A stretch of DNA of 50,306 nucleotides, taken from Actinomycetota bacterium. Lineage in GTDB: Bacteria; Actinomycetota; CADDZG01; JAHWKV01. Shown in pieces: positions 19,081 to 27,320 of this stretch. The stretch covers positions 1 to 50,306 of the forward strand of contig DASTUJ010000178.1 in NCBI GenBank assembly GCA_035759705.1. The letters are read 5' to 3'. Under the pieces are notes generated by a model. The model did no database searches and had not been told where the DNA came from. It saw nothing but the letters and a program-made list of their open reading frames with translations. Both the position numbers and the translations under genes were made by a program. How positions within the stretch are numbered: position 1 is the first letter of the stretch; each line of letters begins with the position of its first letter.

Positions 19081-20312
19081 TCGACCTTTACGTTCAGCAC
19101 GCCCCGGGAGGTCGGCGAGAGCTGGTTGAACGCGGTGTCGGACAGGTCGATGACCCGGCCGTCTATGTAGGGGCCCCGGTCCCGGATGGTGACCGTAACC
19201 TGCTTGCCGTTGGCGACGTTGGTAACCCGCACCACAGTGCCGAAGGGCAGCGTCCGGTGGGCGGCCATCAGGCCGGGCTGGTGATACCAGGAGGCTTTTC
19301 CGGCCTGGTTGTGGCTTGCGGCCTTGAGGGTCGGGCGGTTGGTGCCGACCAGGGTGACCTCGGGCGAGGGCTCCCTAAGGGTCTTGGCGCCGAGGAAGGT
19401 TCGTGACTTGACCTTGCCGTCCTCGTAGAGGATCCGGTACGAACTCTCGCGGATGCCTTCGACACCGGGCTTGGACACCTTGCGGATGCCCAGCTCAAGT
19501 TTGTCGCTCTGCTCGGTCTGGCGCTTGAAGCCAACCTTGGAGTGGAGCTTCTCGACCGCCTGGTTGACCCGGACCACCTTGATGGTGGAGCCCTCTGAGG
19601 GGTAGGCCAGGATGCTCGGCTCGACCCGGTCGTACGGTCCCAGGACCACACCGAGCTGGCGCAGCAGGCCCCCGGCCGTCAGCACGTTCGTGCGAACCGG
19701 CTGGGTCTTGCCGTCGAAGACGACGGTGGCGCCCACGGACTGGGCGACGACGATCTCGTCGCCGGGGTCGACCGGGGTGCTCGGAGCCGGCGCGATCAGC
19801 GCTCCGCGGGATACCACGGAAAGCTCTTTGAGAACCTCGTCGACCGTGCGGCCGGTCACCCGCTCGGTCTTGCGTTCGCCGTTGACCACCAGGACGACGT
19901 CCTTGGCCCGCATGACCTCGATCCGGCGGCCGGGCGTGAGCGGCGCCCCGAGCCCGGGCAGGACCTTGTCCGAAGGCCCAATGGCGACGCCGGCCCGGGT
20001 GAGGGCGTCGCCGACCGTGGGGGCGAAGGTCTCTATGCTGCGCTCGGCGCCCCGGTCGAAGACCGTGACCGTCTTTTGCGCCTGGAGATAGAGGGTGCAG
20101 CCGGCTGCGAGACCAAGCGCCACGGCAGCGCGAATAATCCCGCGAAATACATTGTTTCTGACAGGTTCCGTGGTGTACTGCAGCGAAACGAGGTCAATGA
20201 TTTGGGCATCGGAATCCCACCTGGGTGGGTATTCGGGCGCGAAATCCCAATCGCCTGGCCGGGGAAGTCCGGATGCGCGCGGGGCGGGGGAAGCGTTTGC
20301 TCTGCTTGCCAA
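19074..20312 (-). CDS. DUF348-G5-RlpA-type cell wall protein at the rpfB locus
   Basis: 412 residues from a TTG at 20312, the only near start in frame, without a good ribosome binding site. A membrane or signal helix (about 57-77) is followed by three DUF348 (YabE) repeats (about 80-135, 138-190, 193-248), a G5 domain (about 250-325) and an RlpA-like double-psi barrel (337-412): GKASWYHQPGLMAAHRTLPFG, VTIRDRGPY, and GRVIDLSDTAF. The His and Asp considered catalytic in RlpA lytic transglycosylases match H352 and D378. In mycobacteria this locus is rpfB, with the same DUF348-G5 scaffold but an Rpf domain. Likely role: peptidoglycan remodelling. Confidence 0.87.
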   Translation of the reverse strand: MASRANASPAPRASGLPRPGDWDFAPEYPPRWDSDAQIIDLVSLQYTTEPVRNNVFRGIIRAAVALGLAAGCTLYLQAQKTVTVFDRGAERSIETFAPTVGDALTRAGVAIGPSDKVLPGLGAPLTPGRRIEVMRAKDVVLVVNGERKTERVTGRTVDEVLKELSVVSRGALIAPAPSTPVDPGDEIVVAQSVGATVVFDGKTQPVRTNVLTAGGLLRQLGVVLGPYDRVEPSILAYPSEGSTIKVVRVNQAVEKLHSKVGFKRQTEQSDKLELGIRKVSKPGVEGIRESSYRILYEDGKVKSRTFLGAKTLREPSPEVTLVGTNRPTLKAASHNQAGKASWYHQPGLMAAHRTLPFGTVVRVTNVANGKQVTVTIRDRGPYIDGRVIDLSDTAFNQLSPTSRGVLNVKVEW

Positions 20313-20363
20313 GAAGGTGAAACTAACAGGGTGCCTGCTCCGCGGGCAAACTGAGGCAATTCC

Positions 20364-21053
20364 CTAACCTTTGGCCTTCACCGTTAGCCGCTGCTGAACC
20401 TGCGGGCTGCGAAGCTCCTTCAACGCATCGGAAGCCACCCAGTGAGCCCCTTGGCAATCCATTGCGGCGATGCGTTCCGCAGCCGATATCGCCGCCTCGT
20501 TCAGCGCCGGGTTGCGTTTGCCGATCTGCCTCAAAGCCCAGTTCACGGCCTTTCGGACGAAGTTCCGGCGGTCGCAGGACTCCCGCTCGATCACCGGCAG
20601 AAGAGCGAGCAGCCGGTCGTCCGCCGCCCGCCGGTCGTGGACCGCAATCCCGGCCATGAGGCTGAACCCGGCCCGCTTCACGAACTCCTCCTCGCGGCCC
20701 GCCCACTCGAGCGCCTTGGCGTACCGGTGCTCGGTCCGGTCGAACAGGTTGCAACAGGCAGCGTCGACCACCTCCCAGGAGGCAAACTCCGCCGCCCACG
20801 ACTCCATCTGCTCCGGCGTGACCTGCTGAGGGTCGTCGACCAGTGACGCGAGGATGCGGGCCTCCCGCACCCCGGAGTCCCAGAGGCTCTGAGCCAGTGC
20901 GTGGTCCTTGCCGATTTCCCGCGCCAGCGGGCGCAGCCGGGTCATCGAGATGCCGAGGGAGTTCGAGGTATCGATGCCGAACCGGGCCTGGCCGGGAAGG
21001 TTCGACGGGTCGGCCATCCCACGAAGGCGGCTCATGGTCTGCTCGTAGTCCAC
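20364..21053 (-). CDS. DNA alkylation repair (AlkD-like HEAT) protein
   Basis: About 229 residues from GTG at 21053; ATG at 21035 and an upstream TTG at 21095 are alternatives. All-helical, with GQARFGIDTSNSLGISM, KDHALAQSLWDSGVREARIL, VDAACCNLFDRT, NFVRKAVNWALRQIGKRN and a later AMDCQGAHWVASDA. These are the successive helix pairs of the AlkD/AlkC-like superfamily, which excises or senses N-alkylated bases in DNA. The ARILAS helix carries the family's surface Arg. It stands alone, divergent from the PPOX gene. Confidence 0.82.
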   Translation of the reverse strand: MDYEQTMSRLRGMADPSNLPGQARFGIDTSNSLGISMTRLRPLAREIGKDHALAQSLWDSGVREARILASLVDDPQQVTPEQMESWAAEFASWEVVDAACCNLFDRTEHRYAKALEWAGREEEFVKRAGFSLMAGIAVHDRRAADDRLLALLPVIERESCDRRNFVRKAVNWALRQIGKRNPALNEAAISAAERIAAMDCQGAHWVASDALKELRSPQVQQRLTVKAKG

Positions 21054-21124
21054 AGTCTCAATATAGGCGTGAGCTAGACGTAATCTGGGGTACAACAGCT
21101 ACAAGAACCTAAGGAGGCCAACAG

Positions 21125-21511
21125 GTGTTGAGCGACGAGCAGAAAAAGTTCTTCCGAAAGCCGAACTTCGGCCACCTCGCCACCCTCGAGCCGGACGGCT
21201 CACCCCAGGTAACACCGGTCTGGATCGACGTCGACGGCGACTTCATCCTCATCAACACCGCCAAGGGGCGCAAGAAGGTCCGTAACGTCGAGCGGGACCC
21301 CCGGGTATCGGTCGAGGTCGTGGAGCAGGAAAACCCGTACAGCATGCTGAGCGTCAAGGGCAAGGTGGTCGACATCACCTCCGACGGGGCGGATGCTCAC
21401 ATCGACGCCATGGCGAAGAAGTACCTGGGCCAGGACTCCTACCCGTTTCGCCAGCCGGGCGAAGAGCGCCTGATCATGAGGATCCAGCCTGAGAAGGTAA
21501 TCGCACCCTAG
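21125..21511 (+). CDS. PPOX-class F420-dependent oxidoreductase
   Basis: 128 residues with a split beta-barrel flavin or deazaflavin fold: FGHLATLEPDGSPQVTPVWIDVDGD, then ILINTAKGRKKVRNVERDPRVSV and YSMLSVKGKVVDI. The Arg/Lys-rich strand binds cofactor phosphate in this family. The GTG start is fixed by a perfect AAGGAGG at 21111-21117. Physiological substrate unknown; the family reduces quinones, biliverdin or related compounds. Its TAG stop shares four bases with the opposing gene. Confidence 0.88.
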   Translation: MLSDEQKKFFRKPNFGHLATLEPDGSPQVTPVWIDVDGDFILINTAKGRKKVRNVERDPRVSVEVVEQENPYSMLSVKGKVVDITSDGADAHIDAMAKKYLGQDSYPFRQPGEERLIMRIQPEKVIAP

Positions 21512-21942
21512 AGCTGCGGGGTGAGGATGACCACCGGGATCTCCCGGTCGGTCTTCTTCTCGTACCCGGCGTAACCCTTGAAGACCGCAACGAACATCGG
21601 AAACATTCGCTCGCGTTCTTCGGGTGAGGCCTTGCGGGCGTTGACCGCCAGTCGCTGGCTGCCCGCCTGGATCTCGGCCACCGGGTTCGCCTTGAGGTTC
21701 AGCCACCAGGACGGGAAGTAGTCGTTGCCTGCGTTGGAGGCGGCGAGCAGGTAGTCGTCCCCGTCCTTGACGTATCCCAGGGGTTTGGTCCGCTGTTTCC
21801 CCGACTTGCGTCCGGTGGTGGTCAGCAGCAGCACCGGCATCTTCCCGATGTGCCCGGCCACCCGTCCCCCGCTGGCCTTGTATAGGGCGACATGCAGCGC
21901 CGTAACCACCTTGGAGACCGAGTTGTACGCAGTCCGGTTCAT
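21508..21942 (-). CDS. Nitroreductase/quinone reductase of the Ddn (DUF385) family
   Basis: 144 residues. The Ddn-type deazaflavin fold is recognised by VLLLTTTGRKSGKQRTKPLGYVKDGDDYLLAASNAG, read in parts, and by WWLNLKANPVAEI and the final REIPVVILTP. Relatives reduce quinones with F420H2, and M. tuberculosis Ddn activates nitroimidazoles. With the PPOX genes here it argues that the organism makes F420. It ends inside the stop of the convergent PPOX gene (CTAG). Confidence 0.88.
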   Translation of the reverse strand: MNRTAYNSVSKVVTALHVALYKASGGRVAGHIGKMPVLLLTTTGRKSGKQRTKPLGYVKDGDDYLLAASNAGNDYFPSWWLNLKANPVAEIQAGSQRLAVNARKASPEERERMFPMFVAVFKGYAGYEKKTDREIPVVILTPQL

Positions 21943-21986
21943 GTTTGTACCGAGAATTGTAGTGCCGGACCTGCGCGAGGGGTAGG

Positions 21987-22745
21987 TTGAAAACCGGCGA
22001 ACCGGGAGACGGGAGGCGGGCCATCAGCACCCCCAACGACGTACTGAAGGACCTTCTGAAGCAGCCGAAGGTCAAGACCACCGACCAGGTGGTGGCCCGG
22101 ATGCGGCTCATAGACCAGACCCTGCCCACCCGGGACGGAGTCGCCTGGTTCAACAAGCTCTACCTCAAGACAACCGAGAACGTCCTGGCCGCCGTCGGGG
22201 AGGGATTCTTCAAGTACCCCGAGCTGATGTCCCACCTGGACATTGTTTTCGCCAACCTGTACTTCCAGGCGCTTCACGACAGCCTGCACAAACCGGACGG
22301 CATCCCGCGGGCGTGGCGCCCCCTCTTCTCGGAGCGGTCCCGCCGGGGCATCGCCCCCATCCAGTTTGCGATCGCCGGCATGAACGCCCACATCAACCGG
22401 GACCTGGCGATTGCGGTTGTTCAAAGCTGCAAGGACATGAAGATGAGGCCAGACGCCCGGGTGAAGAAGGACTACGACCTGGTCAACCCGATCCTGCAGA
22501 GCACCCAGGACGAGATCAAGGTCTGGTTTGCAACCGGGTTCGTCGGGGTGCTCGACGAGATCTTCGGCCGGCTGGACGACGTTATGGCGAACTGGAGCAT
22601 CGGCCGGGCCCGGGACGCCGGCTGGGTCAACAGCGTCCTGCTCTGGGAGATCCGGGACAAACGGCTGCTGAGGTCTGCGTTTCTGCAGAACATGGACCAC
22701 ACGGTGGGCTTTGCCGGCAGGGGGCTGCTGATCCCCACGGCCTGA
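21987..22745 (+). CDS. DUF5995 family protein
   Basis: 252 residues. Recognised by DGVAWFNKLYLKTTENV, LDIVFANLYFQALHDSL, the invariant-looking FAIAGMNAHINRDLAIAVV (His at its centre), and KKDYDLVNPILQ. The family is all-helical and of unknown function, common in Actinobacteria. The first codon used is TTG at 21987, with no clear ribosome binding site, so the N-terminal 15 residues are doubtful. Its stop lies 35 bp before the lipoprotein gene on the same strand. Confidence 0.8.
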   Translation: MKTGEPGDGRRAISTPNDVLKDLLKQPKVKTTDQVVARMRLIDQTLPTRDGVAWFNKLYLKTTENVLAAVGEGFFKYPELMSHLDIVFANLYFQALHDSLHKPDGIPRAWRPLFSERSRRGIAPIQFAIAGMNAHINRDLAIAVVQSCKDMKMRPDARVKKDYDLVNPILQSTQDEIKVWFATGFVGVLDEIFGRLDDVMANWSIGRARDAGWVNSVLLWEIRDKRLLRSAFLQNMDHTVGFAGRGLLIPTA

Positions 22746-22780
22746 CGGGCTTAGGTTCGACCGTAGCTACACTGAATCCG

Positions 22781-23878
22781 GTGAAACTCCGGCGGCCGGC
22801 CAGCGGCCTTCTTGCGTGCCTGATGGTCGTGCTGGCGGCCTGCACACCGCAGCCCGGATCCGGCCCTGCGGATCCCGGCCCCGCCGTCGACTTCTCCATG
22901 TTCCAGACCCCCGAGAAGCTCGGCACCGGTCTGGTGGGCGGTGCGACACCCGACGGCGAAGCCCTGTACATCGAGGAGCCCGACCCGGCGTTCCCCGCTC
23001 CAGCCTGCGAGGGCCAGCCCGGCTCCGTGATGTTCCGCCGGCCGCTGGACGGCTCGGAGCGAACCGTGGTCGGGAACGGCACCGACCCGCTGCGCGGGCG
23101 TTTGGTGCGGGGCGGATCCGGCGACCGGGTTGCATTGATCGCCTCCTGCGAGTCCTTCTTCACCGACCTCACCATCGCCGAGGAGGCCGAGGATGGGACC
23201 CTGTCGAAGATCCAGAAGGTCCAACCGGTCGTACCCGACGGCTTCCTGCTCAACCCTTCGACCGTCGCCTGGGCCCGGGACGGCAAACGGCTGCTGGCGG
23301 CAATCCAGGACATCGACGCCCCCGACGGCGACCCGGCCCAGGTCGTCTCGATCGACCCGGCGTCCGGCAAGGTCACCAGCCTCTTCGAAGCCGAACAGGG
23401 AACGGGCGTGTTCAACGTCGGCCAGATGCAAAACGGCAACTACGTGGTGGCCACCAACCTGGTGGTGTCGTTCCGGGACCGCGACGGGGACGTCGTGGCC
23501 GGCTTCCAGGGCCACGACTTTCAGATCTCGCCGGACCGGAGGCGGATGGTGGTCTTCGGACGGACCATCCGGCTCGCCACCCAGGGCGGGGACAAAGCGC
23601 CCGTGATCGTGCCGGAGAAGGAGGGCCTGGAGGTCTCCTCCGCCGGCTGGTCACCGGACGGGGAGGCGGTTGCCTTCAAGCGCTATTCGGTCGAGACCGG
23701 CCAGGTGGAGATCAACGTGCTGACCCCGGACGACCGGGAAGTGACGAACATCGTGACCGGCGACGAGTACGACCGTCCGGTCTTCACCGGCGACGGCAAG
23801 GCCCTGGCGTTCAACCTGTACACCGGCGATCCCGACTACCTCACCGAGGTGTACGTGGCGAGGTTCGAACCTAGCTAG
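22781..23878 (+). CDS. TolB-like beta-propeller lipoprotein
   Basis: 365 residues from GTG at 22781, where the signal peptide begins. The lipobox is VVLAAC (C21). The rest is beta-rich with WD40/TolB-type blades: STVAWARDGKRLLAAIQD, FQISPDRRRMVVFGR, AGWSPDGEAVAFKRYS and PVFTGDGKALAFNLYT. Proteins of this type are extracytoplasmic binding or sensing platforms; a partner cannot be named. The C-terminal eight bases overlap the convergent zinc-finger gene. Confidence 0.75.
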   Translation: MKLRRPASGLLACLMVVLAACTPQPGSGPADPGPAVDFSMFQTPEKLGTGLVGGATPDGEALYIEEPDPAFPAPACEGQPGSVMFRRPLDGSERTVVGNGTDPLRGRLVRGGSGDRVALIASCESFFTDLTIAEEAEDGTLSKIQKVQPVVPDGFLLNPSTVAWARDGKRLLAAIQDIDAPDGDPAQVVSIDPASGKVTSLFEAEQGTGVFNVGQMQNGNYVVATNLVVSFRDRDGDVVAGFQGHDFQISPDRRRMVVFGRTIRLATQGGDKAPVIVPEKEGLEVSSAGWSPDGEAVAFKRYSVETGQVEINVLTPDDREVTNIVTGDEYDRPVFTGDGKALAFNLYTGDPDYLTEVYVARFEPS

Positions 23879-24248
23879 GTCCGGTGGACTGACGCTCGAC
23901 CTTCGCCTGGTCGGCGATGCAGAACCGGGCGGCCGGGCGAGCCTTCAGGCGTTCGTCGGGGATCTTCTTGCCGCACATCTCGCAGGTGCCGTAGGTGCCG
24001 GCATCGAGGCGTGCCAGGGCGTGCTCCACGTCGGCGAGCTGCCCCTCGACGGAGATGCGGATGGAGTCGGCTTTCTCCCTCTCGAAGGTAGCCGTGCCGA
24101 GGTCGCCGGTGTGCTGGTCGACCGAGCTCAGCTCCTGGTAGCTCTGGGTCTCGGACTCGTCCAGGGTCTCCAGCTCCGCTGTGTTCTTGACGTCCTCGAG
24201 CCGGGATCGCTCCGCTTCTAGGAGCTTGCGGGCGGTGGAGTCGTTCAT
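23871..24248 (-). CDS. DksA/TraR family protein with incomplete zinc finger
   Basis: 125 residues. A long helical region (about 1-85, coiled-coil-like, ERSRLEDVKNTAELE) leads to a C4-type finger: GTCEMCGKKIPDERLKARPAARFC. The fourth Cys usual in DksA is absent; the sequence after the third Cys is IADQ. Actinobacterial and Bacillus YteA-like members often vary at this site. DksA-like proteins bind RNA polymerase through the secondary channel, but a role here is inferred. ATG start, divergent from cutA. Confidence 0.85.
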   Translation of the reverse strand: MNDSTARKLLEAERSRLEDVKNTAELETLDESETQSYQELSSVDQHTGDLGTATFEREKADSIRISVEGQLADVEHALARLDAGTYGTCEMCGKKIPDERLKARPAARFCIADQAKVERQSTGPS

Positions 24249-24353
24249 TTGGGGTCCTTCCGTTTTCGGTAGGAGGGGTTATGCCCGATCCTGGGAAGAG
24301 CAATCCTGAGGGATGAATAGTCTTTCAACAACAGGCGGCGAAACGGAGCGGAT

Positions 24354-24677
24354 GTGAACCAGACCTACCTGCAGGTGACGACCACCACCGAGTCACAAAC
24401 CCATGCCCAGGAGCTGGCGCGGGCGATAGTCGAGGCGAGGCTTGCGGCCTGTGTCCAGGTCATGGGGCCGATCCAGAGCACCTACTGGTGGAAGGACGAG
24501 ATCGAGATAGGCCAGGAGTGGTTGTGCCTGATGAAAACAACCGGTGACCGTTACCCGGCACTTGAAGCGTTCATCAAGGAGAAGCACAGCTACGAGACGC
24601 CCGAGATTGTGGCTTCCGAGGTGACGCTGGGGAGCGACGAGTACCTGGAGTGGATCGGCAAGGAAGCCGGGCCCTAG
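24354..24677 (+). CDS. cutA: Divalent cation tolerance protein CutA
   Basis: 107 residues, the full family length: a ferredoxin-like trimer subunit. Marks: LARAIVEARLAACVQVMGPIQSTYWW, KDEIEIGQEW, MKTTGDRYPALEAFIKEKHSYETPEI. Members bind copper and other divalent ions; the cellular role is unsettled. The GTG start has GGAG about 6 bases upstream. Stop TAG is followed directly by the reversed stop of the next gene. Confidence 0.93.
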   Translation: MNQTYLQVTTTTESQTHAQELARAIVEARLAACVQVMGPIQSTYWWKDEIEIGQEWLCLMKTTGDRYPALEAFIKEKHSYETPEIVASEVTLGSDEYLEWIGKEAGP

Positions 24678-25004
24678 CTACTGGCGCTTTTTCCGGTCGA
24701 CCTCCCGCTGAAGCTCCTGCTTGTTCATGTCGGAGCGTCCATGGATCCCGAGCCTCTTGGCGTCGGCGTAAAGCTGCTCGAGTGTCCGCGTTTTGCGGGA
24801 ACGGGATCCCGGGGGGCGGGCCGAGAGGTCGTACTTGGACGGCTTGGAAGTTGACTTCGCCTCTCCGGTAATCACCCGGACCTTGTTGACGGTGCGCGCA
24901 GCGATCTCGGCCGCCTTGCGGTCGGTTGCTCCTCGCTCCAGAAGGCTCTCCTTGATGTGCTCGAACTGGCGCTCGCGCTTGTCGCTCCACCCGTTGACCG
25001 GCAT
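24678..25004 (-). CDS. DUF7218-like small basic protein with Rho_N-like C-terminus
   Basis: 108 residues, strongly basic. The N-terminal part (WSDKRERQFEHIKESLLERG, AAEIAARTVNKVR) is the conserved core of a widespread actinobacterial family often labelled plasmid stabilisation protein without evidence. The end, LEQLYADAKRLGIHGRSDMN and KQELQREV, resembles the Rho termination factor N-terminal SAP-like helix pair, which binds nucleic acid. Function unknown. ATG preceded by AGGAGG four bases upstream. Confidence 0.8.
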   Translation of the reverse strand: MPVNGWSDKRERQFEHIKESLLERGATDRKAAEIAARTVNKVRVITGEAKSTSKPSKYDLSARPPGSRSRKTRTLEQLYADAKRLGIHGRSDMNKQELQREVDRKKRQ

Positions 25005-25148
25005 AAACCCTCCTGAGGTGTCTCCGCCGCTAGTTCTACCTGTTTTCGCCGCTTCCTAAGGAATTTTTCAGGTACGGGTGTAAGGGTAGGTCGAAACCGG
25101 CCCGGAGTGTGGCAGGACGCCCCCCCGGCCCTAGCAAGGAGGCGGTGG

Positions 25149-26078
25149 ATGCAGCAAACGGAGCACGAGAAGTACCTCGTCGAAGAAGTAGGAATCGACT
25201 ACGCCGACGGCCTGATCAGCCGCCGGGAGGCACTCCGCCGGTTGGGCATGATGGGCGTAGGGGCGATGGCCGCATCAAGCCTGCTGGCTGCGTGCGCGGA
25301 CGATGCCGCGGAAAGCCCGAGGGCAACTGCCTCGGCATCCGCTTCGGCGACGGCCAGCGCTTCGGCGACCGCAACCACCTCCGACCCTACCGCCGGAGCA
25401 CTCCCCAGCGAGGACATCACCTTCCCCGGCCCGAACGGAAACGTCTTCGGCGCCTACGCGGCAGCGAGCGACCCCAAAGGCGCCGTGCTCGTCATCCACG
25501 AGAACCGCGGCCTCAAGGACCACTTCAAGAACGTCGCCGGCCGCCTGGCGCGGGACGGCTACTCCGCATTGGCGATCGACCTGCTCTCCGAGGAAGGCGG
25601 CACCGCGGCCCTCAACGACGACGCCAAGGCCATGGCGGCCTTGGGCGCTGCGTCCCCGGCCCGTTTTGTCGCCGACATGAAGGCCGGTCTCGACGAGCTG
25701 GAGAAGCGCAACGCAGACGCCAAGTTGGGCATCATGGGCTTTTGTTTCGGCGGCGGGCAGGTGTGGGCCATGCTGCAGGACGGCGACGAGAGGCTTGCCG
25801 CCGCCGCCCCCTTCTACGGCACCCCTCCCGAAAACCCGGACTTCTCCAAGTCAAACGCCGCGGTCCTTGCGGTCTACGCCGCCCTGGACACCCGCGTCGG
25901 AGCAACCCGCGCCGCGGCGGAGGCAGCCGTGAAGGAGGCGGAGCTGGAGAACAAGTTCCTCGAGTACGAGGGCGCCGACCACGCGTTCTTCAACGACACC
26001 GGCCAGCGGTACAACGCCGACGCTGCGACCAAGGTCTACAAGGAGCTCATCGACTGGTTCGGGCAGCACCTGGCCTAG
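25149..26078 (+). CDS. Exported dienelactone hydrolase family lipoprotein
   Basis: 309 residues from ATG at 25149, six bases after AAGGAGG. The N-terminus has SRREALRRLG before a hydrophobic stretch and the lipobox LLAAC (C49), so Tat export and lipid anchoring are likely. A Ser/Ala/Thr linker follows (about 58-85). The alpha/beta hydrolase domain carries the dienelactone triad: C199 in GFCFGG, D247 in ALDTRVG and H278 in DHAFF, with E118 in HENRGL. Family members open lactone or ester rings; surface display of the enzyme is less usual. Convergent, gapless junction with the next gene. Confidence 0.88.
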   Translation: MQQTEHEKYLVEEVGIDYADGLISRREALRRLGMMGVGAMAASSLLAACADDAAESPRATASASASATASASATATTSDPTAGALPSEDITFPGPNGNVFGAYAAASDPKGAVLVIHENRGLKDHFKNVAGRLARDGYSALAIDLLSEEGGTAALNDDAKAMAALGAASPARFVADMKAGLDELEKRNADAKLGIMGFCFGGGQVWAMLQDGDERLAAAAPFYGTPPENPDFSKSNAAVLAVYAALDTRVGATRAAAEAAVKEAELENKFLEYEGADHAFFNDTGQRYNADAATKVYKELIDWFGQHLA

Positions 26079-26489
26079 CTACACCCCGGGCCCGGGAGTG
26101 GCGTCTGGGTCACGGCCCTCCTGCATGTAGAACTCGTGGAACTCTGCGCATCGCCCATCCGGGCTGAAGCGCATCAGGTAGGCGTTGTGGTACATGCGCT
26201 CCGGCGCTTCGGGGGTCGGCGGGTAGCGGCTCCAGCCGACGGCCACGGCGCGGTCGCCCTCCACGGCGTACGGCTCGTAGCGCGCCTCCCACGCGTCCGG
26301 ATCGTCCGGCTCCTCGAGCCAACTGGCGACGATTGCATCCCGGCCGCGAACGGTGTGCTCATCGCTGTCCCACGGCCGGTAGCCGTAGACCGCGTCCTCG
26401 GTGAACAGCTCCCCGATGGGACCGGGCTCGTTCGCGCGCCACGCCGCTACGTATCGGTCCAGCCAGTCCTGCACGGAAGACCTGTCCAT
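26079..26489 (-). CDS. SnoaL/NTF2-like domain protein
   Basis: About 136 residues from ATG at 26489. Cone-shaped NTF2 fold suggested by VQDWLDRYVAAWRANEPGPI, LFTEDAVYGYRPW, VRGRDAIVASWLEEP, and the beta strands AVAVGWSRYPP and CAEFHEFYMQEG. The family contains cyclases, isomerases and many ligand-binding proteins, and no catalytic set is evident. There is no good ribosome binding site; an upstream in-frame start at 26522 would add 11 unlikely residues. Confidence 0.8.
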   Translation of the reverse strand: MDRSSVQDWLDRYVAAWRANEPGPIGELFTEDAVYGYRPWDSDEHTVRGRDAIVASWLEEPDDPDAWEARYEPYAVEGDRAVAVGWSRYPPTPEAPERMYHNAYLMRFSPDGRCAEFHEFYMQEGRDPDATPGPGV

Positions 26490-26530
26490 GGCCCGAATGC
26501 TACCTAAGCACGGGCCCCGCACGTTTCACC

Positions 26531-26572
26531 CTCTTAACCCCCCTCTCAGTTCAGGCTCACCTGTTTCTCAGG
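26531..26572. promoter_or_regulatory. Candidate response-regulator binding repeats upstream of the two-component operon
   Basis: CTCTTAACC, CTCTCAG, GCTCAC and TTTCTCAGG occur within 42 bp, about 80-115 bp upstream of the regulator start. OmpR-class regulators bind such direct repeats, and mycobacterial MprA boxes have a CTCA-type core. Similar words occur upstream of 28812. Autoregulation is inferred. Confidence 0.35.
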
Positions 26573-26648
26573 CAGCCCTCGCTTAATTGAGCGGGGGCCC
26601 GGGCCCTTAAATGCAGTGATCTTGGCGGGATGCCAAGCTAAGAGGGCA

Positions 26649-27320
26649 ATGCGAATACTGGTTGTCGATGACGAGCCTGCTGTGCGCGACGCGGTTCAGC
26701 GCGCCCTCAAGCTCGAGAGCTACCAGGTGGAGACCGCCGGAGACGGGGCCGAGGCCCTCAAGTCCCTCGCGGTCTCCTCGCCCGACCTGATGATCCTCGA
26801 CCTGCTTATGCCCCGGGTCGACGGGCTGGAGGTGTGCCGGCGACTCCGAGCCGCAGGAGACTCCACCCCGGTCCTCATGCTCACCGCCCGCGACTCGGTC
26901 GCCAACCGGGTGGAGGGCCTGGACGCCGGCGCCGACGACTACCTGGTCAAACCTTTTGCGCTCGACGAGCTGCTCGCCCGGGTGCGGGCGCTGCTTCGGC
27001 GCAGCTCACCCGAGGGCCAGGAGATGCTGAAGTTCTCAGACCTTTCGATGGACTCGGTGTCCCGGGAGGTCAAGCGGGGCGGGCGGCCGATTGAGCTGAC
27101 CCGGACCGAATTTCTGCTTCTCGAACTGTTCCTCAACAACCCCCGCCGGGTACTAACCAGAGAGATCATTCTGGACCGGGTGTGGGGCTTCGACTTCGGG
27201 CCGGAGTCGAACTCGCTGGAGGTCTACATCGGCTACCTGCGCAAGAAGATGGAGGCCGAGGGTGAGCCCCGGCTGATCCACACCATTCGTGGAGTGGGCT
27301 ACGTACTAAGAGAACAATGA
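26649..27320 (+). CDS. OmpR-family response regulator (MprA-like)
   Basis: 223 residues from ATG at 26649, where the receiver domain begins ([10 protein letters not shown]) with GAGGG just upstream. Receiver 1-115: acidic pocket D7/D8, phosphoacceptor D51 (LMILDLLMP), T79 and K101. Winged-helix DNA-binding domain about 128-222 with [34 protein letters not shown] and [10 protein letters not shown]. The sequence resembles the envelope-stress regulator MprA. Its TGA overlaps the kinase ATG in ATGA. Confidence 0.94.
   Translation: MRILVVDDEPAVRDAVQRALKLESYQVETAGDGAEALKSLAVSSPDLMILDLLMPRVDGLEVCRRLRAAGDSTPVLMLTARDSVANRVEGLDAGADDYLVKPFALDELLARVRALLRRSSPEGQEMLKFSDLSMDSVSREVKRGGRPIELTRTEFLLLELFLNNPRRVLTREIILDRVWGFDFGPESNSLEVYIGYLRKKMEAEGEPRLIHTIRGVGYVLREQ

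Noticed and set aside
20160-20363. Possible c-di-AMP (ydaO-type) riboswitch before the RlpA-like cell wall gene
   Set aside because: Such switches often precede actinobacterial wall hydrolase genes, and CCCAC/GTGGG arms are present, but the conserved ydaO core words are not found and the region is needed as coding sequence for the only available start.
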